Origin: Magnetospirillum sp. 15-1
GTDB taxonomy: Bacteria; Pseudomonadota; Alphaproteobacteria; Rhodospirillales; Magnetospirillaceae
Length of the DNA stretch: 64,000 nt
Direction: 5' to 3'
NCBI RefSeq assembly: GCF_900184795.1
Contig: NZ_FXXN01000028.1
Coordinates: 124,001-188,000, forward strand
Of this stretch, positions 31,651 to 40,546 are shown piece by piece (position 1 is the stretch's first letter; each line of letters opens with the position of its first letter). Made by a program: the position numbers and the translations under genes. The notes below the pieces were generated by a model, which ran no database searches, was not told the origin of the DNA, and worked only from the letters and a program-made list of their open reading frames with translations.

Positions 31651-32511
31651 TCAGTCCTCCCGGCGATAGGTGCCGAGACCGGGACGGTAGGACTTCTCGT
31701 CCAGGAACTGGCTGATCCCTTTCTTCATGCCCCGCTCGGGATCGAACAGGGTCGCCTGGGCCGCCTTGGCGCTGAGATAATCCTCGGCGCATTCCCACGA
31801 CATTTCGGCGGAATGCTTGTAGGCCAGCTTGGCGGCATTGAGGACCACCGGGTTCTTTTCCATCAGGGAGCGGGCCAGGGTCCGGGTCCGCTCGCGCAGC
31901 TCGCCGGCGGGAACCGCCTCGTTAACCAGTCCCATCTGCGCCGCCTTGCGGCCGTCGAAAGGTTCACCGGTCATGATGTAATAAAGGCAGTCGGCCTGAT
32001 TCATCTTGGCGGCGACGCAACGGGTGACGTTACCGCCGGGGATGATGCCCCAATTAACCTCGGACAGGCCGAACTGGGCATCCTCGGCGGCAATGGACAG
32101 GTCGCACGACACCAGGGGAACGAACGCGCCACCAAACAGCCAGCCGTTGACCATGGCGATGGTCGGCTTCAGGAAATACATCAGCTTATTGCGCTGCCAA
32201 TAGAAGGCGGTCTGGCGGATACGCATGGTCTCATGGGGCGGCTTGCCCTCGACGTCACGGAAATATTCCTTGAGATCCATGCCGGCCGACCAGGAATCGC
32301 CGGCGCCGGTAAGCACCAGAACCTTGCAGCGCTCGTCGATCTCCAGAGCCTGAAGCACGTCCAGCATCTCGTCGTTGAGCGCCGGGCTCATGGCATTGCG
32401 CTTCTCGGGCCGATTGAAATAAACCCAGGCGATCCCATCCTCGAACTCGACCTTGACGTTCTTGCCACCAGGAACCGGGGCCTGATCAACGGCATTCTTG
32501 TGCTTGCTCAT
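31651..32511 (-). CDS. Hydroxycinnamoyl-CoA hydratase/lyase-like crotonase (FerB/HCHL family)
   Basis: 286 residues, colinear with Pseudomonas HCHL after a 9-residue N-terminal extension. Shared landmarks are NRPEKRNAMSP, VLTGAGDSWSAGMDLKEYF (oxyanion hole and Tyr83), KPTIAMVNGWLFGG, FGLSEVNWGI (catalytic Glu151) and KNPVVLNAAK. HCHL adds water to feruloyl- or coumaroyl-CoA and cleaves to the aldehyde and acetyl-CoA. The position equivalent to Tyr239, which binds the phenolic hydroxyl in HCHL, is Ser247 here (EDYLSAK). The enzyme may therefore act on a differently substituted or non-phenolic substrate. GGAGG precedes the ATG. It is the first gene of the minus-strand catabolic operon. Confidence 0.78.
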   Translation of the reverse strand: MSKHKNAVDQAPVPGGKNVKVEFEDGIAWVYFNRPEKRNAMSPALNDEMLDVLQALEIDERCKVLVLTGAGDSWSAGMDLKEYFRDVEGKPPHETMRIRQTAFYWQRNKLMYFLKPTIAMVNGWLFGGAFVPLVSCDLSIAAEDAQFGLSEVNWGIIPGGNVTRCVAAKMNQADCLYYIMTGEPFDGRKAAQMGLVNEAVPAGELRERTRTLARSLMEKNPVVLNAAKLAYKHSAEMSWECAEDYLSAKAAQATLFDPERGMKKGISQFLDEKSYRPGLGTYRRED

Positions 32512-32876
32512 ATGTATCCTCCAGCCTGCTTAATATTGCATATTGCTTTATGGGCACGCAGGCAGACCAAATATTTCCAGGCCATGACTGCACCGTGCTT
32601 TGTTGTCTTATTATGTTAGGGAACAGGGGCGAGAACTCGCAACACGTCTGCTGGCTACCTATGAAGTAGCCAAATACCTACAGCTTGAAGCCGAAACCCC
32701 ATTGCCGGAGCGACTGGATCGCCACGGCCGGCATTCTTGGTGCCGTTCCCAATTAAAAAGGGGCCAGGACATGCCTGGCCCCCAAGTCGAGGCTCATCTG
32801 GGAGACATTGAGGCCCGGATGGAGGCACCGGAACCGTCACCCCGCCGGGAGCCCGCCGGCGGATCGGAAGAAACAG
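32512..32876. other. Intergenic region between the hydratase gene start and etfA end
   Basis: The 90 bases upstream of the hydratase/lyase gene are AT-rich and must hold its promoter; no convincing -35/-10 pair was found, though a tandem GCAATAT occurs close to the gene. The middle is featureless. The portion near etfA contains the terminator described separately. Confidence 0.45.
32755..32782 (-). terminator. Rho-independent terminator of the etf operon
   Basis: On the minus strand GGGGCCAGG (32782-32774) pairs with CCTGGCCCC (32768-32760) around a 5-base loop, followed by TTTTTAATT. It lies about 95 bases after the etfA stop. A classic intrinsic terminator. Confidence 0.85.
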
Positions 32877-33809
32877 CTAGTCGAGAAGTACGTCGAGCTC
32901 AGGCAACACCTTGAAGAGGTCTGCGACCAGGCCGTAATCGGCGACCTGGAAGATGGGGGCCTCTTCGTCCTTGTTGATGGCGACGATGACCTTGGAATCC
33001 TTCATGCCGGCCAGATGCTGGATGGCGCCCGAGATGCCGACGGCGATGTAGAGGTCCGGCGCCACGATCTTGCCGGTCTGGCCGACCTGGAAGTCGTTGG
33101 GCACGAAGCCGGCGTCGACCGCCGCCCTTGACGCACCCACGGCGGCGCCCAGCTTGTCGGCCACCGCCTCGAGCAGCGGGAAGTTGTCGCCCGACTGCAT
33201 GCCGCGCCCGCCCGAGATGATGATGCGGGCAGACGTCAACTCGGGGCGCTCGGACTTGGACAACTGGCTGCCCACGTAGGACGACAGGGCCGGATCGGCG
33301 GCGGCGGCCACATTCTCGACGGCGGCGGAGCCGCCCTCCGCCTTGGCCGCCTCGAAGCCGGTGCCGCGCACGGTGATCACCTTGGTGGCGTCCTTGGACT
33401 GCACGGTGGCCAGGGCGTTGCCGGCATAGATCGGGCGGATGAAGGTGTCGGGGGACACCACGCCGGTGATCTCCGACACCTGGGCCACGTCGAGCAGCGC
33501 CGCGACGCGGGGCGCCACGTTCTTGCCCCCCGTGGTGGCCGGCGCCAGGATGTGGCTGTAGCCGCCGGCCAGGCTCACCACCAGGGCGGCCAGGGGCTCG
33601 GCCAGATGGTTGGCGTAAAGGGCGGCGTCGGCCGACAGCACCTTGGCGACACCCGCCACCTTGGCGGCGGCCTCGGCCACGGCAGTGATGCCGCTTCCTG
33701 CGACCAGGACGTGCACATCGCCGCCGATCCTGGCGGCGGCGGTGACGGTGTTCAGCGTGGCGGCCTTGAGAGCGCCGCCCTCGTGCTCGGCTAGAACCAG
33801 AATGGTCAT
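32877..33809 (-). CDS. etfA: Electron transfer flavoprotein alpha subunit
   Basis: 310 residues. The N-terminal alpha/beta domain starts [12 protein letters not shown]. The FAD-binding C-terminal domain has [18 protein letters not shown], then [23 protein letters not shown], ending [20 protein letters not shown]. EtfAB takes electrons from acyl-CoA dehydrogenases and passes them to ETF:quinone oxidoreductase. A 130-base gap containing a repeat element separates it from etfB, which is unusual for this pair. The operon also includes an acyl-CoA synthetase. Confidence 0.92.
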   Translation of the reverse strand: MTILVLAEHEGGALKAATLNTVTAAARIGGDVHVLVAGSGITAVAEAAAKVAGVAKVLSADAALYANHLAEPLAALVVSLAGGYSHILAPATTGGKNVAPRVAALLDVAQVSEITGVVSPDTFIRPIYAGNALATVQSKDATKVITVRGTGFEAAKAEGGSAAVENVAAAADPALSSYVGSQLSKSERPELTSARIIISGGRGMQSGDNFPLLEAVADKLGAAVGASRAAVDAGFVPNDFQVGQTGKIVAPDLYIAVGISGAIQHLAGMKDSKVIVAINKDEEAPIFQVADYGLVADLFKVLPELDVLLD

Positions 33810-33828
33810 TCGTTCGTCCCTTTCCCGT

Positions 33829-33930
33829 CGTCATGCCCGGACTTGGTCCGGGTATCCACGGCCGTGCCGCGCCTCGATCCTGGGTGCTGCGGCACCGTCG
33901 TGGATGGCCGGGTCGAGCCCGGCCATGACG
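33829..33930. repeat. REP-like double-hairpin repeat, copy 1, between etfB and etfA
   Basis: A 102-bp unit made of two hairpins. The first arm begins CGTCATGCCCGGACTTG and the last ends GGCCATGACG, and the ends of the whole unit are complementary. The arms match copy 2 (63863-63963) with few changes when that copy is inverted. It lies in the gap of an otherwise tight operon, so it may affect mRNA stability or termination between etfB and etfA. Confidence 0.8.
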
Positions 33931-33938
33931 ATGAAGTG

Positions 33939-34691
33939 TTAAATGACTTTGGCTTCGTTCTTCAGCTTGTCGACCAGGGCGGCCACGTCGGGCACCTTGA
34001 TGCCGGCCTTGCGCCTGGGCGGCTCCTCGACCTTCAGCGTCACCAGACGCGGCGCCACGTCGACGCCCAGATCGGCCGGCGAGACCGTGTCGATGGGCTT
34101 CTTCTTGGCCTTCATGATGTTGGGCAGGGACGCGTAGCGCGGCTCGTTGAGGCGCAGATCGGTGGTCACCACCGCCGGCAGCCTGAGGCTCACCGTCTCC
34201 AGGCCGCCGTCCACCTCGCGGGTCACCGTGATGGCGTCGCCGACAATTTCCACCTTGGAGGCGAAGGTGCCCTGGGGGCGGCCCAGCAGCGCCGCCAGCA
34301 TCTGGCCGGTCTGGTTGCTGTCGTCGTCGATGGCCTGCTTGCCCAGGATGATCAGGCCCGGCTGTTCCTTGTCCACCAGGGCCTTCAGGACCTTGGCGAC
34401 GGCCAGCGGCTGGACCTCGTCGTCACAAGACACCAGGATGCCGCGGTCGGCGCCCATGGCCAGAGCGGTGCGCAGCGTCTCCGATGCCGCGGCCGGGCCC
34501 ACCGACACCACCACAACCTCGGCGGCCTTGCCCGCTTCCTTGAGCCGAACCGCCTCCTCCACCGCGATCTCGTCGAACGGGTTCATGGAGAACTTGACGT
34601 TCTGCGTCTCGACGCCCGAACCGTCCGACTTCACACGAATCTTCACGTTATAGTCGATCACCCGCTTGATCGCGACGAGTACCTTGGTCAT
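33939..34691 (-). CDS. etfB: Electron transfer flavoprotein beta subunit
   Basis: 250 residues, the usual length. AMP-binding and family motifs are present: [67 protein letters not shown]. Partner of etfA. Its ATG overlaps the stop of the upstream acyl-CoA synthetase gene by one base (TGATG), so translation is coupled. Confidence 0.93.
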   Translation of the reverse strand: MTKVLVAIKRVIDYNVKIRVKSDGSGVETQNVKFSMNPFDEIAVEEAVRLKEAGKAAEVVVVSVGPAAASETLRTALAMGADRGILVSCDDEVQPLAVAKVLKALVDKEQPGLIILGKQAIDDDSNQTGQMLAALLGRPQGTFASKVEIVGDAITVTREVDGGLETVSLRLPAVVTTDLRLNEPRYASLPNIMKAKKKPIDTVSPADLGVDVAPRLVTLKVEEPPRRKAGIKVPDVAALVDKLKNEAKVI

Positions 34692-36319
34692 CACAGCTCC
34701 TTGGCCTTCTGGCGCAGCATGAACTTCTGGACCTTGCCGGTCGAGGTCTTGGGCAGACCGCCGAATACGATGGTCCTCGGCACCTTGAAGTGGGCCATGC
34801 GTTCGCGGCAGAAGCTGATGATATCGGCTTCGGTGGCCTCGGCGCCATCCTTGAGAGCGATGAAGGCGCAAGGCGTCTCGCCCCATTTCTCGTCGGGCCG
34901 GGCCACCACGGCGGCCTCCAGCACGGCGGGGTGGGCATAGAGGACGTCCTCCACCTCGATGGATGAGATGTTCTCTCCGCCTGAGATGATGATGTCCTTG
35001 GAGCGGTCCTTGATCTCGATGTAGCCGTCGGGATGGCAGACGGCCAGATCGCCGGTGTGGAACCAGCCGCCTTCGAAGGCTTCCTGGGTGGCCTTCTCGT
35101 TCTTCAGGTAGCCCTTCATGACGTTGTTGCCGCGCATGAAGATCTCGCCCACCGTCTTGCCGTCCTTCGGGCAAGGCTCCAGGCTGAGGGGATCGGCGAC
35201 CATCAGGCCTTCCAGCATGGGGCCGCGCACGCCCTGGCGCGCCTTGATCTGGGCCTTCTCCTCGATGGAGAGCCCGCTCCACTTGTCGTGCCAGACGCAC
35301 TGGACGGTGGGGCCGTAGCATTCGGTCAGGCCGTAGACATGGGTCACTTCCCAGCCCATGCGCTCCATGCCGGCGATGACGGGGGCGGGTGGGGCGGCAC
35401 CGGCGGTCATCACCTTGACCGGATGGCTGATGCCGTCCTTCAGCGCGGCCGGGGCGTTGTTGATCATGTTGAGCACGATGGGAGCGCCGCAGAAATTGGT
35501 GACCTTCTCGTCCCGGATGGCGCCCATGATGGCGTCGACGCGCACGTGGCGCAGGCAGACGCTGGTGCCGGCGACGACGGCCATGGTCCACGGGAAGCAC
35601 CAGCCGTTGCAGTGGAACATGGGCAGGGTCCACAGATAGACCGTGTTGTCGCCCATCTGCCAGGACAAGGCGTTGGACACCGCGTTGAGATAGGCGCCGC
35701 GATGGTGGTAGACCACGCCCTTGGGATTGCCGGTGGTGCCCGAGGTGTAATTGAGCGCGATGGCCTGCCACTCGTCGCTGGGCATGGTCCAGGGGGCATC
35801 GGCCTCGGCCTCGTCCAGAAGCTGCTCGTAGGTCTTCTCGCCCAGCAATTCGCCGCCCTTGAACTGCGGGTCGTCGATGTCGATCACCGGAATGGTGCGG
35901 CCCAGCGCCGCCAGGGCCTTCTTCACCACGGGCGAGAACTCGCGGTCGGTGATGAGGATCTTGGCCTCGGCATGGTTGAGAATGAAGGTGACGGCGTCGG
36001 CGTCGAGGCGGGTGTTGATGGCGTTCAAGACGGCGCCGGTCAGCGGCACGCCGAAATGGGCCTCGAAGGTCTCGGGCGTGTTGGCGCCCATCAGCGCCAC
36101 GGTATCGCCCAGTCCGATGCCGCGCTGAGTGAGAGCGGCGGCCAGACGGCGACAGCGCACGAAGGTCTCGGCCCAGGTGCGGCGCACCGGCCCGTGGACG
36201 ACGGCAAGGCGGTCGGGCCACACGGCGCTGGCGCGCTCGAGGAAGGTGAGCGGCGTCAGCGCCACGAAATTGGCGGCGTTCTTGTCGAGACCCAGTTCAT
36301 AAGCATTGGCGGACATCAT
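34691..36319 (-). CDS. AMP-forming acyl-CoA synthetase co-transcribed with etfBA
   Basis: 542 residues from the first of two tandem ATGs (36319; the second at 36316 is equally possible) after GGGAGAG. ANL motifs are [36 protein letters not shown] and the C-terminal Lys in TSTGKVQKF. The length and the segments [16 protein letters not shown] and [13 protein letters not shown] match a group close to medium-chain or short-chain/methyl-branched acyl-CoA ligases (AcsA/AMP-ligase type). Linkage to etfBA suggests it feeds beta-oxidation. Confidence 0.87.
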   Translation of the reverse strand: MMSANAYELGLDKNAANFVALTPLTFLERASAVWPDRLAVVHGPVRRTWAETFVRCRRLAAALTQRGIGLGDTVALMGANTPETFEAHFGVPLTGAVLNAINTRLDADAVTFILNHAEAKILITDREFSPVVKKALAALGRTIPVIDIDDPQFKGGELLGEKTYEQLLDEAEADAPWTMPSDEWQAIALNYTSGTTGNPKGVVYHHRGAYLNAVSNALSWQMGDNTVYLWTLPMFHCNGWCFPWTMAVVAGTSVCLRHVRVDAIMGAIRDEKVTNFCGAPIVLNMINNAPAALKDGISHPVKVMTAGAAPPAPVIAGMERMGWEVTHVYGLTECYGPTVQCVWHDKWSGLSIEEKAQIKARQGVRGPMLEGLMVADPLSLEPCPKDGKTVGEIFMRGNNVMKGYLKNEKATQEAFEGGWFHTGDLAVCHPDGYIEIKDRSKDIIISGGENISSIEVEDVLYAHPAVLEAAVVARPDEKWGETPCAFIALKDGAEATEADIISFCRERMAHFKVPRTIVFGGLPKTSTGKVQKFMLRQKAKEL

Positions 36320-36383
36320 GGACTCTCCCTTCCGAGATTTTGGGACGGGTTCTAGCGGGTTCTCATTGCCCAAGTTTCTCTGG

Positions 36384-36389
36384 ATTATA
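36384..36389 (-). promoter_or_regulatory. Candidate -10 box of the synthetase-etf operon
   Basis: TATAAT on the minus strand, 65 bases upstream of the synthetase start, in the only AT-rich stretch of the gap. No matching -35 hexamer is visible, so this is tentative. Confidence 0.3.
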
Positions 36390-36466
36390 ACGAATTGTTT
36401 CCGCTGGACGGGCCGGGCGGAGGCCCTTCGTGCGGCTCGGGATGGCGGCAACGAGTCGGTTTCGGG

Positions 36467-37183
36467 CTATTCCCACCGCACATCGGTGGCGAACAGGTAG
36501 CCGGCGCCGTAGACCGTCTTGATCAGGCGGGGCGATTTGGGATCGGATTCGATCTTCTTTCTGATGCGCGAGATGCGCACGTCGATGGCGCGATCGAAGG
36601 CGATGTCGTCCTTTTCCGGCTCGGCGCCCTGCAACTGCTCGCGCGACAGCACCCGCTTGGGGGCCTTCAGCAGGGCGGTGAGCAGCACGGCCTCGGCGGC
36701 GGTGAGCGTTTCCTGGCGTCCGTCGGCATGGGTGAGGCTGAGATCGCCGGATTCGAAGACCCATTCGCCGAACACCGCCCTTGTGGTGACCGGCCCGCCG
36801 CTGGCGGCCAGTTGCTCGCGCCGGCGGATGACGCCGTTGACGCGGGCCACCAGTTCGCGCGGCTCGAACGGCTTGACGATGTAGTCGTCGGCCCCCAGTT
36901 CCAGGCCGAGAACCCGGTCGGAGACGCCGCCGCGCCCGGTGAGGATGATCACCCCGAAGCGCACGTCCTCCCACAGCTCGCGCACCAGGGTCAGGCCGTC
37001 CATGTCGGGCAGGCCGAGGTCGACGATGCACAGGTCGGGCGGGTCGCGGCGGATGGCCTGGCGGGCCAGGGCTCCGCTGGCCAGCGGCGTCACCTGATAG
37101 CCGTAGCCTTCCAGCACCTGACGCAGCAGGGCGCGGATATCCGGCTCGTCATCGATGACGTAGATGCGCTTCTTCCCGCTCAT
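36467..37183 (-). CDS. OmpR-family response regulator
   Basis: 238 residues from the ATG at 37183; an in-frame ATG at 37204 adds seven residues. The receiver domain has the acidic pair in VIDDEP, the phospho-acceptor Asp55 in CIVDLGLPDMDG and the Lys in YIVKPFEP. The C-terminal winged helix (about 130-235; AFDRAIDVRISRIRKKIE, YGAGYLF) binds DNA. It is 120 bases downstream of, and on the same strand as, the hybrid kinase gene. Likely to be its output partner, controlling genes such as the divergent actP. Confidence 0.88.
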   Translation of the reverse strand: MSGKKRIYVIDDEPDIRALLRQVLEGYGYQVTPLASGALARQAIRRDPPDLCIVDLGLPDMDGLTLVRELWEDVRFGVIILTGRGGVSDRVLGLELGADDYIVKPFEPRELVARVNGVIRRREQLAASGGPVTTRAVFGEWVFESGDLSLTHADGRQETLTAAEAVLLTALLKAPKRVLSREQLQGAEPEKDDIAFDRAIDVRISRIRKKIESDPKSPRLIKTVYGAGYLFATDVRWE

Positions 37184-37304
37184 TCCTTCACTCTGGCCCC
37201 TCATGCGCCGGGCGCCGCCGGTGGCGGCTTGGCTCCCGCGCCATAAGGCGCGCGGCCCCTCGGGCCTAGCCGGGTCTCTGCGAGCCCCGGCCTTCCCACC
37301 CTAC

Positions 37305-40082
37305 TCAAGCCGCGTCCGACGGCTCCGTCGTCCGGGCGACGGCGGCGGCCAGGTCGGATCTGTCCCATGGCTTGCGCAATATGACCAGATCATCGGCCTC
37401 GGGGCTAGTGTCGAAGGAGAAGCCGCTGATCAAAATCACCCGGATGGCGGGGCGTTCGGCCCGAATGCGCGCCGCCAGCTCGGTGCCGCTCATGCCGGGC
37501 ATGACGATGTCGGAGACCACCAGGGACAGGCCTTCGATCTGGCCGAACAGTTCGGCGGCCTCGTCGCCGCTTTCCGCCTCGACCACCGAGAAGCCCAGAT
37601 CCACCAACTGGCCGCGCAGCACGGCGCGTACGTCGCAATCATCCTCGGCGATCAGGGCCAGTTGGCCCTGCCAGCGGGACGGCGACAGCGTCGCCTTCTC
37701 CTCCTCGTTCTCCACCGCCACCGGCGCGGCGCGGGGCAGCAGGATGGTGACGGAGGAGCCCATTCCCAGGCGGCTGTCCAGGGTGATGTAGCCCTTGGAC
37801 TGCTTGACGAAGCCGTAGACCATGGACAGCCCCAGGCCCGAGCCCAGGCGCTTGGTGGTGAAGAACGGCTCGAACGCCCGGCTCATGGCCTCGGGGGCGA
37901 AGCCGATGCCGTTGTCCGAGACGCGGATTTCCAGGTAATCGTCGGGTTCCACGCTTTCGTCGAAGGTCAGCGGGTCGGTGACCTGACGCAGGCGCACGTC
38001 CATCTCCAGCCGCCCGCCGTCGGGCATGGCGTCCCTGGCGTTGAGCGCCAGGTTGATCAGGGCGTTTTCCAACTGGTTGGCGTCGGCGATGGCCCAGCAC
38101 TCGCCACCCTCGTCGGGGATGGCGATGGTGATGGAGGAGGGCAGCGAGCGCGACAGCAGCACCGAGACCTCGCGCACCAGGGCGCTGACGTCCACCGGCT
38201 GCGGCTTCAGGGGTTGCTGGCGCGAGAAGGCGAGCAGGCGCGACGTGATGTCGGCGCCGCGCCGGCTGGCGCGCACCGCCGGCTCCAGATAGGAATCCAG
38301 CCCCTCCACCTCGGCATAGCGGTCGCGCGCCGCCGCCAGATTGCCCAGGATCACCGACAGCAGGTTGTTGAAATCGTGGGCCAGTCCGCCGGACAGCTGG
38401 CCCACCGCCTTCATGCGCTGGGCCTCCATCAACTGCGCCTCGGTGGCCTTTTCCGCCGAGACGTCCAGCGCCAGCACGAACATGGCGGTCACCGCCCCGT
38501 TGGCCGCCAATTGCGGAATCAGGGTGTTCCTTGTGGTGACCATATGGCCGTCGGGATGGGGGAAGGAGTAGGTGAAGGTGACTTCCTCGCCCGCCCAGGT
38601 GCGCTCCATGTGGGGCTGGATGGAGTTATGGGCGAAGCGGCCGATGGCCGATTTGAGGTCGCGGCCGATCAGCTTGCCGGCGTCCTGGCGGACCAGTTCC
38701 GCCCAGCCCCGGTTGACGAAGTGGATGATCTCGTCGCGCCCCAGATAGGCGATGGCGGCCGGGATGGCGTCGAGAATCAGGCGGCGGCGGGTCTCGGCCT
38801 CCTCCAGTTCATTGGTGCGCTCCCGCACGCGGGTATCCAGCGTCAGGATGTCGTCCTTGACGCGGCGCACCATGCCGTCCAGGGCCTCGGCCAGCAGGCC
38901 GATCTCGTCGTCGCGGCGGATGCCGCTCTGGGCGTCCAGATTGCCGGCCTGCACCTGCTCGGCGGTCTCGGCCAGCCGGTTCAGGGGGCGCATCAGCCAG
39001 TCCACCGCCAGATAGCCCATGGCGCCGGCCACCACCATCAGGGCCAGGGCGATGGTCACCAGCCGGTTACCCAGCACCGCCGACGAGCGCTTCAGCTCGT
39101 CCACATAGACCGACGAGGCGATGTACCAGTCGAAGCCCTTGAAATGCCGGACCCAGGAAATCTTTTCATAGGCGTAATTACCCGGATCGGAAGGCTTGTC
39201 CCACAGATAGGTCAGCGGCCGGTCGCTGTCGGCCGCCGCCATCAGTTCCTCGGCTATGGGCCGCCCGGTGGCGGGGTCGATCCGGGTGCCGAAATCCTGC
39301 CCCTCGATATTGGCGTTGGGGTGGATGATCATCGTCTTGGCCGCATCGAAGATGTAGACGTAGCCGGTCCTGGCGATGCGGATGTTGCGCAGCGCCTGAC
39401 GCAGGTCGTCGATGGCCTCGGCCTTGCGGCGCTCCACCTCGCGGTCGATGTCGTCCAGATAGGCGCCGGTGCCGATCACCAGGCCGCGATGGGGCATGTC
39501 GATGAAGTAGGAGAGCTTCTCGCTGGTCCGCGTCTCGCCCAGGCGCTGCCAGGGATAGGTATGGAAGCCCTCGCCCTTCTCCCGCGCGATGGCGATGATG
39601 GTCGGCAGGATGGCGCGGCCGTCGGCGCCCTGGACGCGCGAGGCGTCGCGGCCCTGGAACTCGGGATCGGGATGGGAGCGGATCACCGAGCTGTAGTCGG
39701 TGACCCAGATGTAGTCGTTGTTGCCGTACTTGAAGGCGCGCAATCCGTCGAAGGCCAGCCGGCGGGCCTCGGCCTCGCTGATCTCGCCCCGGTCGGCGCG
39801 GGCGAAGACGTGGTCCAGATACGAGGCGGCCAGGGACACCACGTTCTTCAGTTGCGCCTTGTAGGATTCGACGGTCATGGCCCGGCGGTCTTCCAGGCTG
39901 CCGTCGATCTTGCCGGCCATGACGAAGACGTTGTCCAAGATGGTGCGGCTGGCGTTCAGCTCGATCTCGTAGGCCTTCTCCTCGATCAGCGGCACCGAGA
40001 AGACGTAGATGGCCGCCGCGAACAGCGCCACGGCGGCGAGAATGGCCGAGAACAGCCGGAAGAACAGGCGCGAGCGGATCAT
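37305..40082 (-). CDS. Hybrid sensor histidine kinase with Cache, HAMP, PAS and receiver domains
   Basis: 925 residues. Domain order: TM1 at about 10-31; a large periplasmic Cache-type sensor at 35-335 (double unit, with GLVIGTGAYLDDIDREV and SSVYVDEL marking its two ends); TM2 at about 341-362; HAMP at 364-415; PAS at 430-545; HisKA with His569 in GGLAHDFNNLLSVI; an HATPase with N, G1 and G2 motifs (NLALNARDAMPDGG, VSDNGIGFAP, GSGLGLSMVYGFVK); and a C-terminal receiver with Asp858 (VVSDIVMPGMSG). The Cache sensor and the divergent acetate-symporter genes suggest it senses a carboxylate, which is inference. It is intact, with all phosphotransfer residues present. Confidence 0.88.
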   Translation of the reverse strand: MIRSRLFFRLFSAILAAVALFAAAIYVFSVPLIEEKAYEIELNASRTILDNVFVMAGKIDGSLEDRRAMTVESYKAQLKNVVSLAASYLDHVFARADRGEISEAEARRLAFDGLRAFKYGNNDYIWVTDYSSVIRSHPDPEFQGRDASRVQGADGRAILPTIIAIAREKGEGFHTYPWQRLGETRTSEKLSYFIDMPHRGLVIGTGAYLDDIDREVERRKAEAIDDLRQALRNIRIARTGYVYIFDAAKTMIIHPNANIEGQDFGTRIDPATGRPIAEELMAAADSDRPLTYLWDKPSDPGNYAYEKISWVRHFKGFDWYIASSVYVDELKRSSAVLGNRLVTIALALMVVAGAMGYLAVDWLMRPLNRLAETAEQVQAGNLDAQSGIRRDDEIGLLAEALDGMVRRVKDDILTLDTRVRERTNELEEAETRRRLILDAIPAAIAYLGRDEIIHFVNRGWAELVRQDAGKLIGRDLKSAIGRFAHNSIQPHMERTWAGEEVTFTYSFPHPDGHMVTTRNTLIPQLAANGAVTAMFVLALDVSAEKATEAQLMEAQRMKAVGQLSGGLAHDFNNLLSVILGNLAAARDRYAEVEGLDSYLEPAVRASRRGADITSRLLAFSRQQPLKPQPVDVSALVREVSVLLSRSLPSSITIAIPDEGGECWAIADANQLENALINLALNARDAMPDGGRLEMDVRLRQVTDPLTFDESVEPDDYLEIRVSDNGIGFAPEAMSRAFEPFFTTKRLGSGLGLSMVYGFVKQSKGYITLDSRLGMGSSVTILLPRAAPVAVENEEEKATLSPSRWQGQLALIAEDDCDVRAVLRGQLVDLGFSVVEAESGDEAAELFGQIEGLSLVVSDIVMPGMSGTELAARIRAERPAIRVILISGFSFDTSPEADDLVILRKPWDRSDLAAAVARTTEPSDAA

Positions 40083-40231
40083 GGTGCGATCATTTCAAAC
40101 CCGGCGCTCCGGCTCAACCGCGCTTTGTCTCCGCATGGCTGCGTCCCGGCTACAATTCGTAACGATTGGGGAAAAATTCGGCAAAGCTCCTTTGATAGGT
40201 GGGGTGACCAAAGAAAACCTCCGGAGGGGAC

Positions 40232-40546
40232 ATGTCCGACTCAACCACCTATGAACGGGTTCGCCAGAACCCGAAATTCCATGAACTGGTCAGGAAGCGC
40301 ACCCGCCTGGCGGTCACCCTGTCGGTGATCGTGCTGGGTGCCTATTACTGCTTCATGATGATCGTCGCCTTCGCGCCCGAGATGCTGCGCACGCCGCTTT
40401 CGGCGGGCTCCAACCTGACCGTGGGCGTGCCGGTGGGCGCCGCCATCATCGTCGTGTCGTGGTTGCTGACCGGTCTTTACTCCCACTTCGCCAACGGCGA
40501 GTTCGAGGAACTGAACAAGGAAGTGGTGCGCGAGGTACTGGAATAA
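40232..40546 (+). CDS. yjcH: DUF485 membrane protein of the acetate symporter pair
   Basis: 104 residues with two membrane helices (about 30-52, [22 protein letters not shown], and 62-84, [21 protein letters not shown]). DUF485/YjcH genes are co-transcribed with actP in many bacteria. The gene starts with a GGAGGGG site and overlaps actP by TAATG. It diverges from the kinase gene by about 150 bases. Confidence 0.88.
   Translation: MSDSTTYERVRQNPKFHELVRKRTRLAVTLSVIVLGAYYCFMMIVAFAPEMLRTPLSAGSNLTVGVPVGAAIIVVSWLLTGLYSHFANGEFEELNKEVVREVLE

Noticed and set aside
29452-32619. Open frame of over 1000 codons on the plus strand opposite the catabolic operon
   Set aside because: It spans three unrelated minus-strand genes with intact families, with Gly/His/Arg-rich product. 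A shadow frame.
37164-40328. Open frame of over 1000 codons on the plus strand opposite the hybrid kinase
   Set aside because: The minus-strand kinase has all catalytic motifs; the antisense product has none.
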